Positions 1-13,593 of a stretch of DNA of 64,000 nt are shown one piece after another; the stretch's first letter is position 1, and the number at the start of each line of letters is the position of its first letter. This DNA comes from Kitasatospora azatica KCTC 9699 (GTDB lineage: Bacteria; Actinomycetota; Actinomycetes; Streptomycetales; Streptomycetaceae), in the NCBI RefSeq assembly GCF_000744785.1, contig NZ_JQMO01000003.1, positions 992,001-1,056,000 on the forward strand, read 5' to 3'. Position numbers and translations under genes: made by a program. The notes under the pieces are model-generated. The model ran no database searches, was not told where the DNA came from, and was given only the letters and a program-made list of their open reading frames with translations.

Positions 1-2336
1 GTGGTGTCCAGCCGGCGAGCGCCCGCCGCCTCGACCACCGAGCGCATCACCATGCCCTTGGCCGCCCACGGCGTGGCAATGTCCCGCCGCTGCATGTGGG
101 CCTGCGGAATCCGGGCGTCGATCTGACTGAGCGTCAGCTGGGTCCGGGCCACCAGCCCGACCAGCCGGACGAAGGCGGCTGCCCCGTCCAGCAGGCCGCT
201 GAACTCCGGCACCACATAGCCGCCGCGGCCGTCGCCGCCGAAGATCGTGCCCTCGGCGGCGGCCGCCTTGGCGAGATCGTCCGGTGAGGTGCTGGTCCAG
301 CTGACCTGGGTGCCGTGGTACGCCGCCACCTGCTCGGCGATCCGCGTGGTGGTCACCGGCAGCGCCACCTGCCCGCTGCGCCGCTCGGCGGCCACCAGGT
401 CGAGCAGCACCAGCAACGCCCGGTCGTCCTCGATCACCCGGCCGAGCTCGTCCACGAAGGAGACCCGCTCGCCGACCGGGTCGAACCGCACGCCGAATGC
501 CGCCCGGGAGGAGGCCACCAGCGCGCCCAGCCGGGCCAGCCCCGCGCGCCGCTCCTCCGCGCCCTCGGTCGGCCGCGCCTCGTCCAGGCCTCCACTGACT
601 GTCAGGGCCTCGACCCCGAGCCGACCCAGGATGCTCGGCAGCACCAGCCCGGCGCTGCCGTGGGCGGTGTCCACCACCACCTTCAGCCCGGCCTCCCGGA
701 CCCCGGTGATGTCGATCGCCCGCAGCAGGTTTCCGGCATAGGAGTCGAAGACGCTGGACGGGAAGGTCAGGTCGCCGATCTCGCCCGGGAAGGCCCGGCG
801 GAACTCCTGGCGGGCATAGACCCGGTCCAGCTTGCGCTGGCCGGCCTGGGAGAGGTCGGCACCGCGTTCGTCGAAGAAGAGGATGTCGAGCGAGTCCGGC
901 ACGCCCGGTGTGGTGCGCAGGAAGATGCCGCCGGCACTGCCCCGCGCGGTGTGCTGACGCGCCACCGGCATCGGCACGTTCTCCAGGTCGCGGACGTCGA
1001 TCGCGCTGGTCTGCAGCGCCGAGATCATCGCCCGCTTGAGCGCACGCGCACCACGAGAGTGGTCACGCGCGATGGTGACGGTGGCGCCCTTCTTGAGCGT
1101 GGTCGCGTAGGCACCCGCCAGCCGGACGGCCAGCTCCGGGGTGATCTCCACGTTGAGGATGCCCGAGACGCCACGCGCGCCGAACAGGTGCTCCTGGCCG
1201 CGCGACTCCCAGATCACCGAGGTGTTGACGAACGCGCCGGCCTCGATGGTCTTGAACGGGTAGACCCGGACCGAGCCCGCGATGATCGACTCCTCGCCGA
1301 TCAGGCACTCGTCGCCGATCACCGCGCCGTCGTCGATCCGGGCCGCGCGCATCACGTCGGTGTTCTTGCCGACCACGCAACCGCGCAGGTTGGTCTGCGG
1401 ACCGATGTAGACGTTGTCGTGGATGACCGCCTTGTGCAGGAAGGCACCGCGTTTGACGACCACGTTGCTGCCGAGCACGGTGTGCTCGCGCAGCTCCACG
1501 CCCGCCTCGACCTTGGCGTAGTCGCCGATGTACAGCGGACCGCGCAGGATCGCCTCCGGGTCGACCTCGGCACCCTCGGCCACCCAGACGCCCGGCGAGA
1601 TCTCGAAGCCGTCGAGTTCGACGTCGACCTTTCCCTCCAGCACGTCGGCCTGGGCCTTCTGGTAGCTCTCGTGGGTGCCCACGTCCTCCCAGTAGCCCTC
1701 GGCGACGTAGCCGAAGACCGGCTTGCCCTCCTTGAGCAGTTGCGGGAACACATCACTCGACCAGTCCACCGAAGTCCCGGCCGCCACGTAGTCGAAGACC
1801 TCGGGCTCCATGACGTAGATACCGGTGTTGACGGTGTCCGAGAAGACCTGACCCCAGGTGGGCTTCTCCAGGAAGCGCTCGACGCGGCCCTCGTCGTCGA
1901 CGATCGTGATGCCGAATTCCAGCGGATTGGGAACCCGGGTCAGACAGACCGTTACCAGAGCGCCCTTGCTCCGGTGAAAGGCGATCAAATCGGAAAGATC
2001 GAAGTCGGTGAGCGCGTCACCGGAGATCACCAGAAAGGAGTCGTCACGGAGCGCGTCCTCGGCGTTCTTGACACTCCCGGCGGTGCCGAGCGGAACCTCC
2101 TCGTTCGCATAGCTGAGGTTCATCCCGAGTTCCTCGCCGTCACCGAAGTAGTTCTTCACCAGTGAGGCGAGGAACTGCACGGTGACGACGGTATCGGTGA
2201 GGCCGTGCCGCTTGAGCAGTCGTAGCACGTGCTCCATGATCGGTCGATTGGCAACAGGCAGGAGCGGCTTCGGCATACTCGAAGTCATCGGGCGGAGACG
2301 AGTTCCCTCGCCTCCTGCCATCACAACGGCTTTCAT
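1..2336 (-). CDS. Mannose-1-phosphate guanylyltransferase / phosphomannomutase-like fusion, 3' end missing
   Basis: The first ~240 residues are a sugar-nucleotide pyrophosphorylase, with the signature GGEGTRLRPMT near residues 8-18. Left-handed beta-helix repeats follow (about 250-370), then a phosphomannomutase-like region. The likely reaction is NDP-sugar formation, such as GDP-mannose for glycan synthesis. ATG at 2336 is preceded by AAGGAGG about 10 bases upstream on the coding strand. The reading frame runs off the left edge, so the C-terminus is missing. In the mutase part, where family members carry TASHNP with the phospho-serine, this protein reads GGIFLRTTPGVPDS (about residues 466-479). 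The catalytic Ser and His are therefore not visible. From memory, S. coelicolor has this gene next to a CDP-alcohol transferase and crr-ptsI, which matches here. Confidence 0.85.
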   Translation of the reverse strand, partial: MKAVVMAGGEGTRLRPMTSSMPKPLLPVANRPIMEHVLRLLKRHGLTDTVVTVQFLASLVKNYFGDGEELGMNLSYANEEVPLGTAGSVKNAEDALRDDSFLVISGDALTDFDLSDLIAFHRSKGALVTVCLTRVPNPLEFGITIVDDEGRVERFLEKPTWGQVFSDTVNTGIYVMEPEVFDYVAAGTSVDWSSDVFPQLLKEGKPVFGYVAEGYWEDVGTHESYQKAQADVLEGKVDVELDGFEISPGVWVAEGAEVDPEAILRGPLYIGDYAKVEAGVELREHTVLGSNVVVKRGAFLHKAVIHDNVYIGPQTNLRGCVVGKNTDVMRAARIDDGAVIGDECLIGEESIIAGSVRVYPFKTIEAGAFVNTSVIWESRGQEHLFGARGVSGILNVEITPELAVRLAGAYATTLKKGATVTIARDHSRGARALKRAMISALQTSAIDVRDLENVPMPVARQHTARGSAGGIFLRTTPGVPDSLDILFFDERGADLSQAGQRKLDRVYARQEFRRAFPGEIGDLTFPSSVFDSYAGNLLRAIDITGVREAGLKVVVDTAHGSAGLVLPSILGRLGVEALTVSGGLDEARPTEGAEERRAGLARLGALVASSRAAFGVRFDPVGERVSFVDELGRVIEDDRALLVLLDLVAAERRSGQVALPVTTTRIAEQVAAYHGTQVSWTSTSPDDLAKAAAAEGTIFGGDGRGGYVVPEFSGLLDGAAAFVRLVGLVARTQLTLSQIDARIPQAHMQRRDIATPWAAKGMVMRSVVEAAGARRLDT

Positions 2337-2481
2337 TGCGGATGCGTCCTCCTTCGCGGCAATGGACTCCTCGTCCATCAAACCGTTCCAGGAGACCTCT
2401 ACCCGGTTGAAATGATCCGACGCGCGGACGGACCGGTTGTCTCAACCAGTACTCAGCCAGTACTCGGCCGCCCGTCAGCAG

Positions 2482-3093
2482 TCAGCTGCTGGGGAGGGCG
2501 TCCGCCTTGACGATCTGCCGCGCCTGGACCGCATAGAGGATGCCGGCCCACCAGTACAGGATCGTCCCCCACCAGATGAACGCCCAGCTGACCGCGGCGG
2601 CGGTGTGATGGAACCAGCCCTGACCCTGTCCCAGCAGCAGAAGCGGAAAGGCGTACATCAGATTGAAGGTCGCCGCCTTGCCGAGAAAACTCACCTGGAG
2701 CGGACCGTATCCATGCCGGTTGAGAATAGGCAGTAGCGAAGCGATGAAGATCTCGCGAGCCAGCAGGATCGCAGTCAGCCACCAGGGCAGGATCTCCCGC
2801 CAGGTCAGGCCGAGCAGGGTGGAGAGCACATACAGCCGGTCCGCGAGCGGGTCGAGGATCTGGCCGAGCCGGCTGATCTGGCCCCAGCGCCGGGCCAGCT
2901 TGCCGTCCAGGTAGTCGCTGATCCCACTGAGCATCAGGATCAGCAGGGCCCAACCGTCGTTGTTCGGCCCGTCGAACTGCGGCCAGAGGATCAGCCAGAG
3001 GAAGACCGGGACCCCGACCAGCCGCGCCATGCTCAGCACGTTGGGGATGGTGAGGACGCGGTCGGTCTGGACGCGCGTCTCCTGGACCTCCAC
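2482..3093 (-). CDS. CDP-alcohol phosphatidyltransferase family protein (PgsA-like)
   Basis: The 203-residue membrane protein carries the CDP-alcohol transferase signature DG-x2-AR-x8-G-x3-D-x3-D, read here as DYLDGKLARRWGQ...GQILDPLADR. It also has four to six hydrophobic segments. The family transfers a phosphatidyl group from CDP-diacylglycerol to an alcohol acceptor. The acceptor here could be glycerol phosphate or another polyol and cannot be told from sequence. GTG at 3093 was chosen because GAGGAGG lies 8-10 bases upstream. A longer reading frame to 3327 would run into the 5S rRNA and is rejected. The gene is followed on the same strand by the pyrophosphorylase gene about 145 bases away, so co-transcription is possible. 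Confidence 0.85.
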   Translation of the reverse strand: MEVQETRVQTDRVLTIPNVLSMARLVGVPVFLWLILWPQFDGPNNDGWALLILMLSGISDYLDGKLARRWGQISRLGQILDPLADRLYVLSTLLGLTWREILPWWLTAILLAREIFIASLLPILNRHGYGPLQVSFLGKAATFNLMYAFPLLLLGQGQGWFHHTAAAVSWAFIWWGTILYWWAGILYAVQARQIVKADALPSS

Positions 3094-3161
3094 CCGGGGG
3101 CCTCCTCTTCTCGTACGGCGACTGTGCGGGCCCGACTTTACCCGGAACCGTCCGGGAACGC

Positions 3162-3216
3162 GAAGAAGCCCCCACCGACTGCGTTTAATTAAACACAGTA
3201 CGGTGGGGGCTTCTTC
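3162..3216. terminator. Long hairpin terminator after the rRNA operon
   Basis: Arms at 3162-3177 and 3201-3216 (GAAGAAGCCCCCACCG and its complement) pair perfectly. The intervening 23 bases are themselves nearly self-complementary around TTTAATTAAA, so the stem can extend almost to its centre. It sits just past the 5S 3' end and upstream of the PgsA-like gene, so it probably ends rRNA transcription. Confidence 0.85.
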
Positions 3217-3224
3217 TGAATGAT

Positions 3225-3344
3225 TGTTCGGCGGCGTCCTACTCTCCCACAGGGTCCCCCCTGCAGTACCATCGGCGCTGTAAGGCTTAGCTTCCGGGTT
3301 CGGAATGTAACCGGGCGTTTCCCTCACGCTATGACCACCGAAAC
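3225..3344 (-). rRNA. rrf: 5S ribosomal RNA
   Basis: The minus strand begins GTTTCGGTGGTCATAGCG at 3344 and ends near 3225 with GCCGCCGAACA, as in Streptomyces-type 5S RNA of about 120 nt. The ends were placed by recognition of conserved termini. About 75 bases separate it from the 23S 3' end. Confidence 0.93.
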
Positions 3345-3420
3345 ACTATGAAACTTATCGCCGCACCATCCCCGTGACCAAACGGGATGGGGTCGTTGTT
3401 TCAGAACAACACAGTGGACG

Positions 3421-8345
<4,925 letters not shown>

Positions 8346-8720
8346 ATGTTTTCCCGTAATCGGGTCGACACCCGCGCAGAGCGGCACGACAATCAGCGGA
8401 ATAGGCCGACCCCGTGCACTGCGTCCTCGCTAGTGTTTTACTTCAAAAGGAATCTCCAACCCGAACCAGAAGGTCCAGGCCGGGGATGTCAACATATCTG
8501 GCGTTGACTTTTGGCACGCTGTTGAGTTCTCAAGGAACGGATACTTCCTTCAAGTCACTCTCGTGAACTCTCCGGGTGTTTCGTTCTTTCGTGTTCTCAG
8601 CGTATCAGATGAGTTTCGCTCCGATTTCACTGGAGATTCGCTCAGCCGTCTCGCTGCATTCACCATCACCTCGCGGCGACCTGAGCAACGATAGCCGCTC
8701 CGGGCCGGTCCGCCTAATCG
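8346..8720 (-). promoter_or_regulatory. rRNA operon leader and promoter region
   Basis: This stretch upstream of the 16S 5' end contains no convincing gene. On the minus strand it shows TTGACA at 8492-8487, a boxA-like CTTGAGAACTCAAC near 8521-8535, and AT-richer patches typical of the multiple promoters of Streptomyces rrn operons. Individual start points cannot be assigned by eye. Confidence 0.6.
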
Positions 8721-8825
8721 AGCATGTTGCGCCCTCGGCCACCCGAGTGCCAGCACCGCCGAGGACGGCGCGCCGGGACGATTCTCGGCCTCACCCGTAT
8801 GCCGTAGAGTGCGGCACATCGACAC

Positions 8826-8841
8826 AGAGGACTAGACCACT
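8826..8841. promoter_or_regulatory. Candidate DasR operator (dre) upstream of crr
   Basis: AGAGGACTAGACCACT matches 13 of 16 positions of the dre consensus ACTGGTCTAGACCACT, with the right half perfect. DasR is the GntR-family repressor of N-acetylglucosamine and PTS genes in Streptomyces and is known to control crr and ptsI. The site is about 200 bases before the crr start, between the divergent rRNA operon and crr. Confidence 0.6.
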
Positions 8842-9041
8842 TGAGTCGAGCAGGGGCCTGACCGGCCCGGGACCTGGGCGGTGGCCTGCGGCGAGGTGTC
8901 GCGGGCGCCGGATCGGCCGGGCAGGTACCTGGTCCCTTCTGTGACGAGATGTCCTAAGTTGGCATGATTTAGGCTTCAGTCGGTATGTCCCCGCCGCTGC
9001 TCGCGGCCGCACGCTGTACTCCGCACCTGGGAGGCTCCACC

Positions 9042-9491
9042 ATGACCACTGTGACGTCGCCGCTGACCGGCCGCGCCATCGGACTCGCCGCCGTGCCCGA
9101 CCCCGTCTTCGCCGGCGCGATGGTGGGGCCCGGCACTGCCATCGACCCGGTGCGCGAGCCGACGACCGCTGTGGCGCCGGTGGACGGCCTGGTGGTGTCG
9201 ATGCACCCGCACGCGTTCGTGGTGATGGACTCCGACGGTCATGGCGTGCTCACCCACCTCGGCATCGACACCGTCCAGCTGAACGGTGCGGGCTTCGAGC
9301 TGCTGGTCAGCAAGGGCGACCAGGTGAAGCGCGGCCAGCCGGTGATCAAGTGGGACCCGGCGGCGGTGGAGGCCGCGGGCAAGTCGCCGATCTCCCCCAT
9401 CGTGGCGTTGGAGGCCTCGGCCGAGGCGCTCAGCGCGGTCGCCGAAGCCGGCGAGGTCGCCAGCGGCGGCGAGCTCTTCACCTGGAACTGA
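9042..9491 (+). CDS. crr: PTS glucose-type EIIA component (Crr)
   Basis: The 149-residue EIIA-Glc family protein is a soluble PTS phosphocarrier. It accepts phosphate from HPr and passes it to sugar-specific EIIB domains. His72 in THLGIDTVQL is the expected phospho-site and His57 in MHPHAF the second conserved active-site histidine. The length is that of a free-standing single domain. ATG at 9042 is preceded by GGGAGG; an upstream in-frame ATG at 8985 adds 19 non-conserved residues. ptsI follows 157 bases downstream. A DasR-like site lies upstream, which would tie expression to amino-sugar supply. No ptsH is present in the window. Confidence 0.95.
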   Translation: MTTVTSPLTGRAIGLAAVPDPVFAGAMVGPGTAIDPVREPTTAVAPVDGLVVSMHPHAFVVMDSDGHGVLTHLGIDTVQLNGAGFELLVSKGDQVKRGQPVIKWDPAAVEAAGKSPISPIVALEASAEALSAVAEAGEVASGGELFTWN

Positions 9492-9587
9492 GTCCGGCCC
9501 GGCCCAGGCCCCCAGGACCCAGGCCGCCCAGGACCGGGGTCACTCGGGCCCAGGGCACCCATAGAACGAGCAATTGGCCGGACAGCA

Positions 9588-9616
9588 CCCCGCCCACCGT
9601 GTTTCGGTGGGCGGGG
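9588..9616 (+). terminator. Perfect 12-bp hairpin between crr and ptsI
   Basis: CCCCGCCCACCG (9588-9599) pairs exactly with 9605-9616 across a 5-base loop. It lies 33 bases before the ptsI start and has no U-tract, so it may be an attenuator or mRNA-stability element that sets the crr:ptsI ratio rather than a full terminator. Confidence 0.6.
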
Positions 9617-9648
9617 CAGCACTGCCGGGGCGAGAGGAACTGAAGGAC

Positions 9649-11319
9649 ATGCAGAAGACGCTGCGCGGCGTGGGCGTCAGCCACGGCGTCGCGATCGGCC
9701 CGGTGCGGCACATGGGGACCGCGGTGCTGGAGCCGCCGGCCACCCAGATCCCGACCGAGGACGCGCCGCGCGAGCAGGCCCGGGCGCAGCAGGCCGTCGA
9801 CGCGGTCGCCGCCGACCTGATCGCCCGCGGCAACCTGGCCGGTGGCGAGGCGCAGGCGGTGCTGGAGGCCCAGGCGCTGATGGCGCAGGACCCGGAGCTG
9901 ATGGCGGACGTCTCCCGCCGGATCGCCGTGGGCAGCAGCGCCGAGCGCGGCGTCTACGACGCGTTCGCCGCCTACCGGGCGCTGCTCGCTGCGGCCGGCG
10001 AGTACCTGGCGGGTCGGGTGGCGGACCTGGACGACGTGCGCAACCGGATCGTCGCGCGGCTGCTGGGGGTGCCGATGCCGGGTGTGCCGGACAGCGACGA
10101 GCCGTACGTGCTGCTCGCGCGTGACCTGGCGCCGGCCGACACCGCGCTGCTGGACCCGACGCTGGTGCTGGGCTTCGTCACCGAGGAGGGTGGGCCGACC
10201 AGTCACTCGGCGATCCTGGCGCGGGCCTTGGGGGTGCCTGCCGTGGTGGCGCTGCCGGGGGCGACCGACCTGGCCGAGGGTGTGGTCGTGGCGGTCGACG
10301 GCAGTAGTGGTGAGGTGCTGATCGAGCCGGCGGCCGAGAAGCAGGCGGAGCTGCGTCGGCTGGCGGCCGAGCGGAAGGCGGCGCTGGCGGCGTCCTCCGG
10401 TCCCGGGCGGACTTCCGACGGGCATCTGGTGCCGCTGCTGGCGAACGTCGGCGGCCCGGGTGATGTGGCGGCGGCGCTGGAGAACGGCGCCGAGGGCGTC
10501 GGGCTGTTCCGGACCGAGTTCCTCTTCCTGGACGACTCCAAGAAGGCGCCGGGTGAGGACGCCCAGGTGGAGGCGTACCGCAAGGTGCTGGAGGCGTTCC
10601 CCGAGGGACGCGTGGTGGTGCGGGTGCTGGACGCCGGCGCCGACAAGCCGTTGGACTTCCTGACGCCGGCCGACGAGCCGAACCCGGCGCTGGGTGTGCG
10701 GGGTCTGCGCACGCTGCTGGAGCACCCCGAGGTACTGGCCACCCAGCTGCGGGCGCTGGCCCGGGCGGCCGAGGGGCTGCCGGTGCACCTTGAGGTGATG
10801 GCGCCGATGGTGGCCGATCGGGCGGACGCCAAGGCGTTCGCCGAGGCCTGTGTGGCGGCGGGCCTGCGGGCGAAGTTCGGCGCGATGGTGGAGATTCCGT
10901 CGGCCGCGCTGCGGGCCCGGTCGATCCTGCAGGAGGTCGAGTTCCTCTCGCTGGGGACCAACGACCTGGCTCAGTACACCTTCGCGGCGGACCGCCAGGT
11001 CGGTTCGCTGGCCCGGCTGCAGGACCCGTGGCAGCCGGCTCTGCTCGACCTGGTGGCCGCGGCCGCGGAGGCGGCGAAAGCAGCTGGGAAGAGCTGCGGC
11101 GTGTGCGGCGAGGCGGCCTCCGACCCGCTGCTGGCCTGTGTGCTGACCGGTCTGGGTGTGACCAGCCTGTCGATGGGCTCCGCGTCGATCCCCTACGTCC
11201 GGGCTTCGCTCGCGAAGTTCACGCTGGCGCAGTGCCGGCGGGCGGCCGAGGCCGCGCGGGCGGCGGACAGTGCCGAGGAGGCCCGGGCGGCGGCGCAACA
11301 GGTGCTGTCGGGCGAGTGA
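9649..11319 (+). CDS. ptsI: Phosphoenolpyruvate-protein phosphotransferase (PTS Enzyme I)
   Basis: This 556-residue cytosolic enzyme autophosphorylates from phosphoenolpyruvate and donates the phosphate to HPr, the first step of the PTS. The active-site His186 sits in GGPTSHSAILARALG. The C-terminal PEP-binding half shows GLFRTEFLFL, SLGTNDLAQYTFAADR and CGVCGEAASDP (the conserved Cys). Length is normal for the family. ATG at 9649 is chosen because it matches the usual N-terminus and has AAGGA just upstream; an in-frame ATG at 9574 would begin inside the hairpin region. A strong bidirectional terminator follows directly. Confidence 0.96.
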   Translation: MQKTLRGVGVSHGVAIGPVRHMGTAVLEPPATQIPTEDAPREQARAQQAVDAVAADLIARGNLAGGEAQAVLEAQALMAQDPELMADVSRRIAVGSSAERGVYDAFAAYRALLAAAGEYLAGRVADLDDVRNRIVARLLGVPMPGVPDSDEPYVLLARDLAPADTALLDPTLVLGFVTEEGGPTSHSAILARALGVPAVVALPGATDLAEGVVVAVDGSSGEVLIEPAAEKQAELRRLAAERKAALAASSGPGRTSDGHLVPLLANVGGPGDVAAALENGAEGVGLFRTEFLFLDDSKKAPGEDAQVEAYRKVLEAFPEGRVVVRVLDAGADKPLDFLTPADEPNPALGVRGLRTLLEHPEVLATQLRALARAAEGLPVHLEVMAPMVADRADAKAFAEACVAAGLRAKFGAMVEIPSAALRARSILQEVEFLSLGTNDLAQYTFAADRQVGSLARLQDPWQPALLDLVAAAAEAAKAAGKSCGVCGEAASDPLLACVLTGLGVTSLSMGSASIPYVRASLAKFTLAQCRRAAEAARAADSAEEARAAAQQVLSGE

Positions 11320-11330
11320 GCTGACCGATC

Positions 11331-11372
11331 GACAGTGGAAGGGCCCCGCCGCGGCGGGGCCCTTCCACTGTC
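11331..11372. terminator. Bidirectional terminator between ptsI and the acetoacetyl-CoA synthetase gene
   Basis: This is a 42-base perfect palindrome: two 21-base arms (11331-11351 and 11352-11372) with no spacer. It separates two convergent genes. The stop codon of the minus-strand gene overlaps its right end. Confidence 0.85.
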
Positions 11373-13404
11373 AGGAGCGGCGTTCGCGGCCGAGGCGCTC
11401 GAAGAACCGCAGGTGGTCGAGGTTGTCCACGGAGCCGGGGTTGACGGCCTGGTCCAGCGGGGTGCCGCTGAGCAGCCGCTTGACCGGGACCTCGATCCGC
11501 TTGCCGGTGAGGGTGTGCGGCAGGCCGGTGACGGCGATCACCTCGTCGGGGACGTGGCGCGGCGAGAGCTGCTCGCGGATCACCGCGCGGATCCGCGAGC
11601 GCAGCGCGTCGTCGAGTTCGGCGCCGGGGGCGAGCACCACGAAGAGCGGCATCCAGTAGCCGCCGCCGTCCTCCTCCAGGCCGATCACCAGGGATTCGGC
11701 GATCTCGGGGAGGCGCTCGACCACCTCGTAGATGTCCGAGGAGCCCATCCGTACGCCCTGGCGGTTGAGGGTGGAGTCGGAGCGGCCGTGGATCACCACG
11801 GTGCCGCGGGAGGTGACGGTGATCCAGTCGCCGTGCCGCCAGATGCCGGGGTACATGTCGAAGTAGCTGTCGTGGTAGCGCTGCCCGTCGGGGTCGTTCC
11901 AGAAGCCGGTGGGCATGGACGGGATCGGCTTGGTGACGACGAGTTCGCCGACCTCGTCGGTGTGCGGCTTGCCGTGGACGTCCCAGGATTCGACGGCGGC
12001 GCCCAGGCAGGGGGCCTGGATCTCGCCGAGGTACACGGGCAGGGTGGGGACGCCGCCGACGAAGCAGCTGCAGACGTCGGTGCCGCCGCTGACCGAGGCG
12101 AGCCAGACGTCCGGCTTGACCTCGTCGTAGATCCAGCGGAAGCCGTCGGGCGGCAGCGGGGAGCCGGTGGTGCCGATGCAGCGGACGGCGCTCAGGTCGA
12201 GGTCGCGGCCGGGGTGCAGTTCGGCCTTGCGGCTGGCGATGGCGTAGGCGGCGGAGGTGCCGAGCACGGTGGCGCTGGTGCGGGCGGCGACCTCCCACAG
12301 GGCGCCGGTGGTGGGGTGGCCCGGGCTGCCGTCGTAGGTGACGATCGTGGACCCGACGAGCAGGCCGGCGATCAGGAAGTTCCACATCATCCAGCCGGTG
12401 GAGGTGTACCAGAAGAACCGGTCCTCCGGGCCGAGGTCGAGGTGGAGCCCGGCCTGCTTGAGGTGTTCGACCAGGATGCCGCCCTGGCTCTGCACGATGG
12501 CCTTGGGCAGGCCGGTGGTGCCGGAGGAGTAGAGCACCCAGAGCGGGTGGTCGAAGGGGAGCGGCTCGAAGACCGGCTCGACCTCGGCGGCGACCAGCTC
12601 GTCCCAGGCGAGGGCGCCCTCGGGGGCCGGGGTGCCGAGCAGCGGGACGTGCACGAAGGCGCGCACCGAGGGGAGTTCGCGGCGCAGCTCGGCGACCACC
12701 TCGGTGCGGTCGTGGTTCTTGCCGCCGTAGTGGTAGCCGTCGACGGCGAGCAGCACGTCGGGCTCGAGCTGCTGGAACCGGTCGAGGACGCTGCGGGCGC
12801 CGAAGTCGGGGGCGCAGGAGGTCCAGATGGCGCCGATCGAGGCGGTGGCGAGCAGTGCGACGGCCGCCTGCGGGATGTTCGGCAGGTAGGCGCCGACCCG
12901 GTCGCCGGGCTTGAGGCCCTGGGCGCGCAGGGCGGCGGCGAGCGAGCCGACCTGGCGGCGCAGCTCGGCCCAGCTGACGGCGACGGGCTGTTCGGTGGTC
13001 TCGTCCAGGTGCAGGATCGCGGGCTGGTCGGCGTGCGCGGGGTCGGCGCCGTGCCGCAGGGCGTGCTCGGCGTAGTTGAGGCGGGCGTCGGGGAACCACC
13101 GGGCGCCGGGCATGGTGGCGTCGGCGAGCACGGCGCTGGGGGCGGTCTGGAAGCGGACGTCGAAGTACTCGGTGACGGCGGTCCAGAACCGGTTGAGGTC
13201 CTCGGTGGACCAGGCGTGCAGGGCCGCGTAGCGGGCGGCGGCGGTGGCGTCGTCCGAGGCGGGGGCGAGCGGGCCGGCCGGAGCTCCGTGCCGCTCGGCG
13301 GCCCACTGCTGGAAGGCGACCAGACGGGTGGCGGCGGCCGCGGCGGGGTCCGGGCGCCAGAGCGGCTCGGTGCGGTCGGCGGCGTCCTGGGGTGGGGTGC
13401 TCAC
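11371..13404 (-). CDS. aacS: Acetoacetyl-CoA synthetase
   Basis: The 677-residue AMP-forming ligase activates acetoacetate to acetoacetyl-CoA with ATP. The AMP-binding P-loop YSSGTTGLPKA lies near residue 290. WFPDARLNYAEH near the N-terminus, GGTDVCSCFVGG in the middle and LTGKRIEVPVKRLL near the C-terminus (with the catalytic lysine) are typical of acetoacetate-CoA ligases rather than acetyl-CoA synthetase. GTG at 13404 was chosen for the GGGAGA upstream; an in-frame ATG at 13440 is possible. It is a single gene ended by the palindrome shared with ptsI. Confidence 0.92.
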   Translation of the reverse strand: MSTPPQDAADRTEPLWRPDPAAAAATRLVAFQQWAAERHGAPAGPLAPASDDATAAARYAALHAWSTEDLNRFWTAVTEYFDVRFQTAPSAVLADATMPGARWFPDARLNYAEHALRHGADPAHADQPAILHLDETTEQPVAVSWAELRRQVGSLAAALRAQGLKPGDRVGAYLPNIPQAAVALLATASIGAIWTSCAPDFGARSVLDRFQQLEPDVLLAVDGYHYGGKNHDRTEVVAELRRELPSVRAFVHVPLLGTPAPEGALAWDELVAAEVEPVFEPLPFDHPLWVLYSSGTTGLPKAIVQSQGGILVEHLKQAGLHLDLGPEDRFFWYTSTGWMMWNFLIAGLLVGSTIVTYDGSPGHPTTGALWEVAARTSATVLGTSAAYAIASRKAELHPGRDLDLSAVRCIGTTGSPLPPDGFRWIYDEVKPDVWLASVSGGTDVCSCFVGGVPTLPVYLGEIQAPCLGAAVESWDVHGKPHTDEVGELVVTKPIPSMPTGFWNDPDGQRYHDSYFDMYPGIWRHGDWITVTSRGTVVIHGRSDSTLNRQGVRMGSSDIYEVVERLPEIAESLVIGLEEDGGGYWMPLFVVLAPGAELDDALRSRIRAVIREQLSPRHVPDEVIAVTGLPHTLTGKRIEVPVKRLLSGTPLDQAVNPGSVDNLDHLRFFERLGRERRS

Positions 13405-13593
13405 GGTGGTGGTCTCCCGGCCGGAGGTGGGCGGGATCATCGCTTGTGGCGCGGCCCGCGTCGGTGCGTGCTGACGGTGCAAGACCCTGCCATGTGATCG
13501 TCGGTACGCCAAGATGCAATGGTCTCTCGGTGAGCTGTTCCTCCACTGCGTCACAGCGCAGTCGCTCGGCCGGGGGCTGGCTACGCTGACGGC

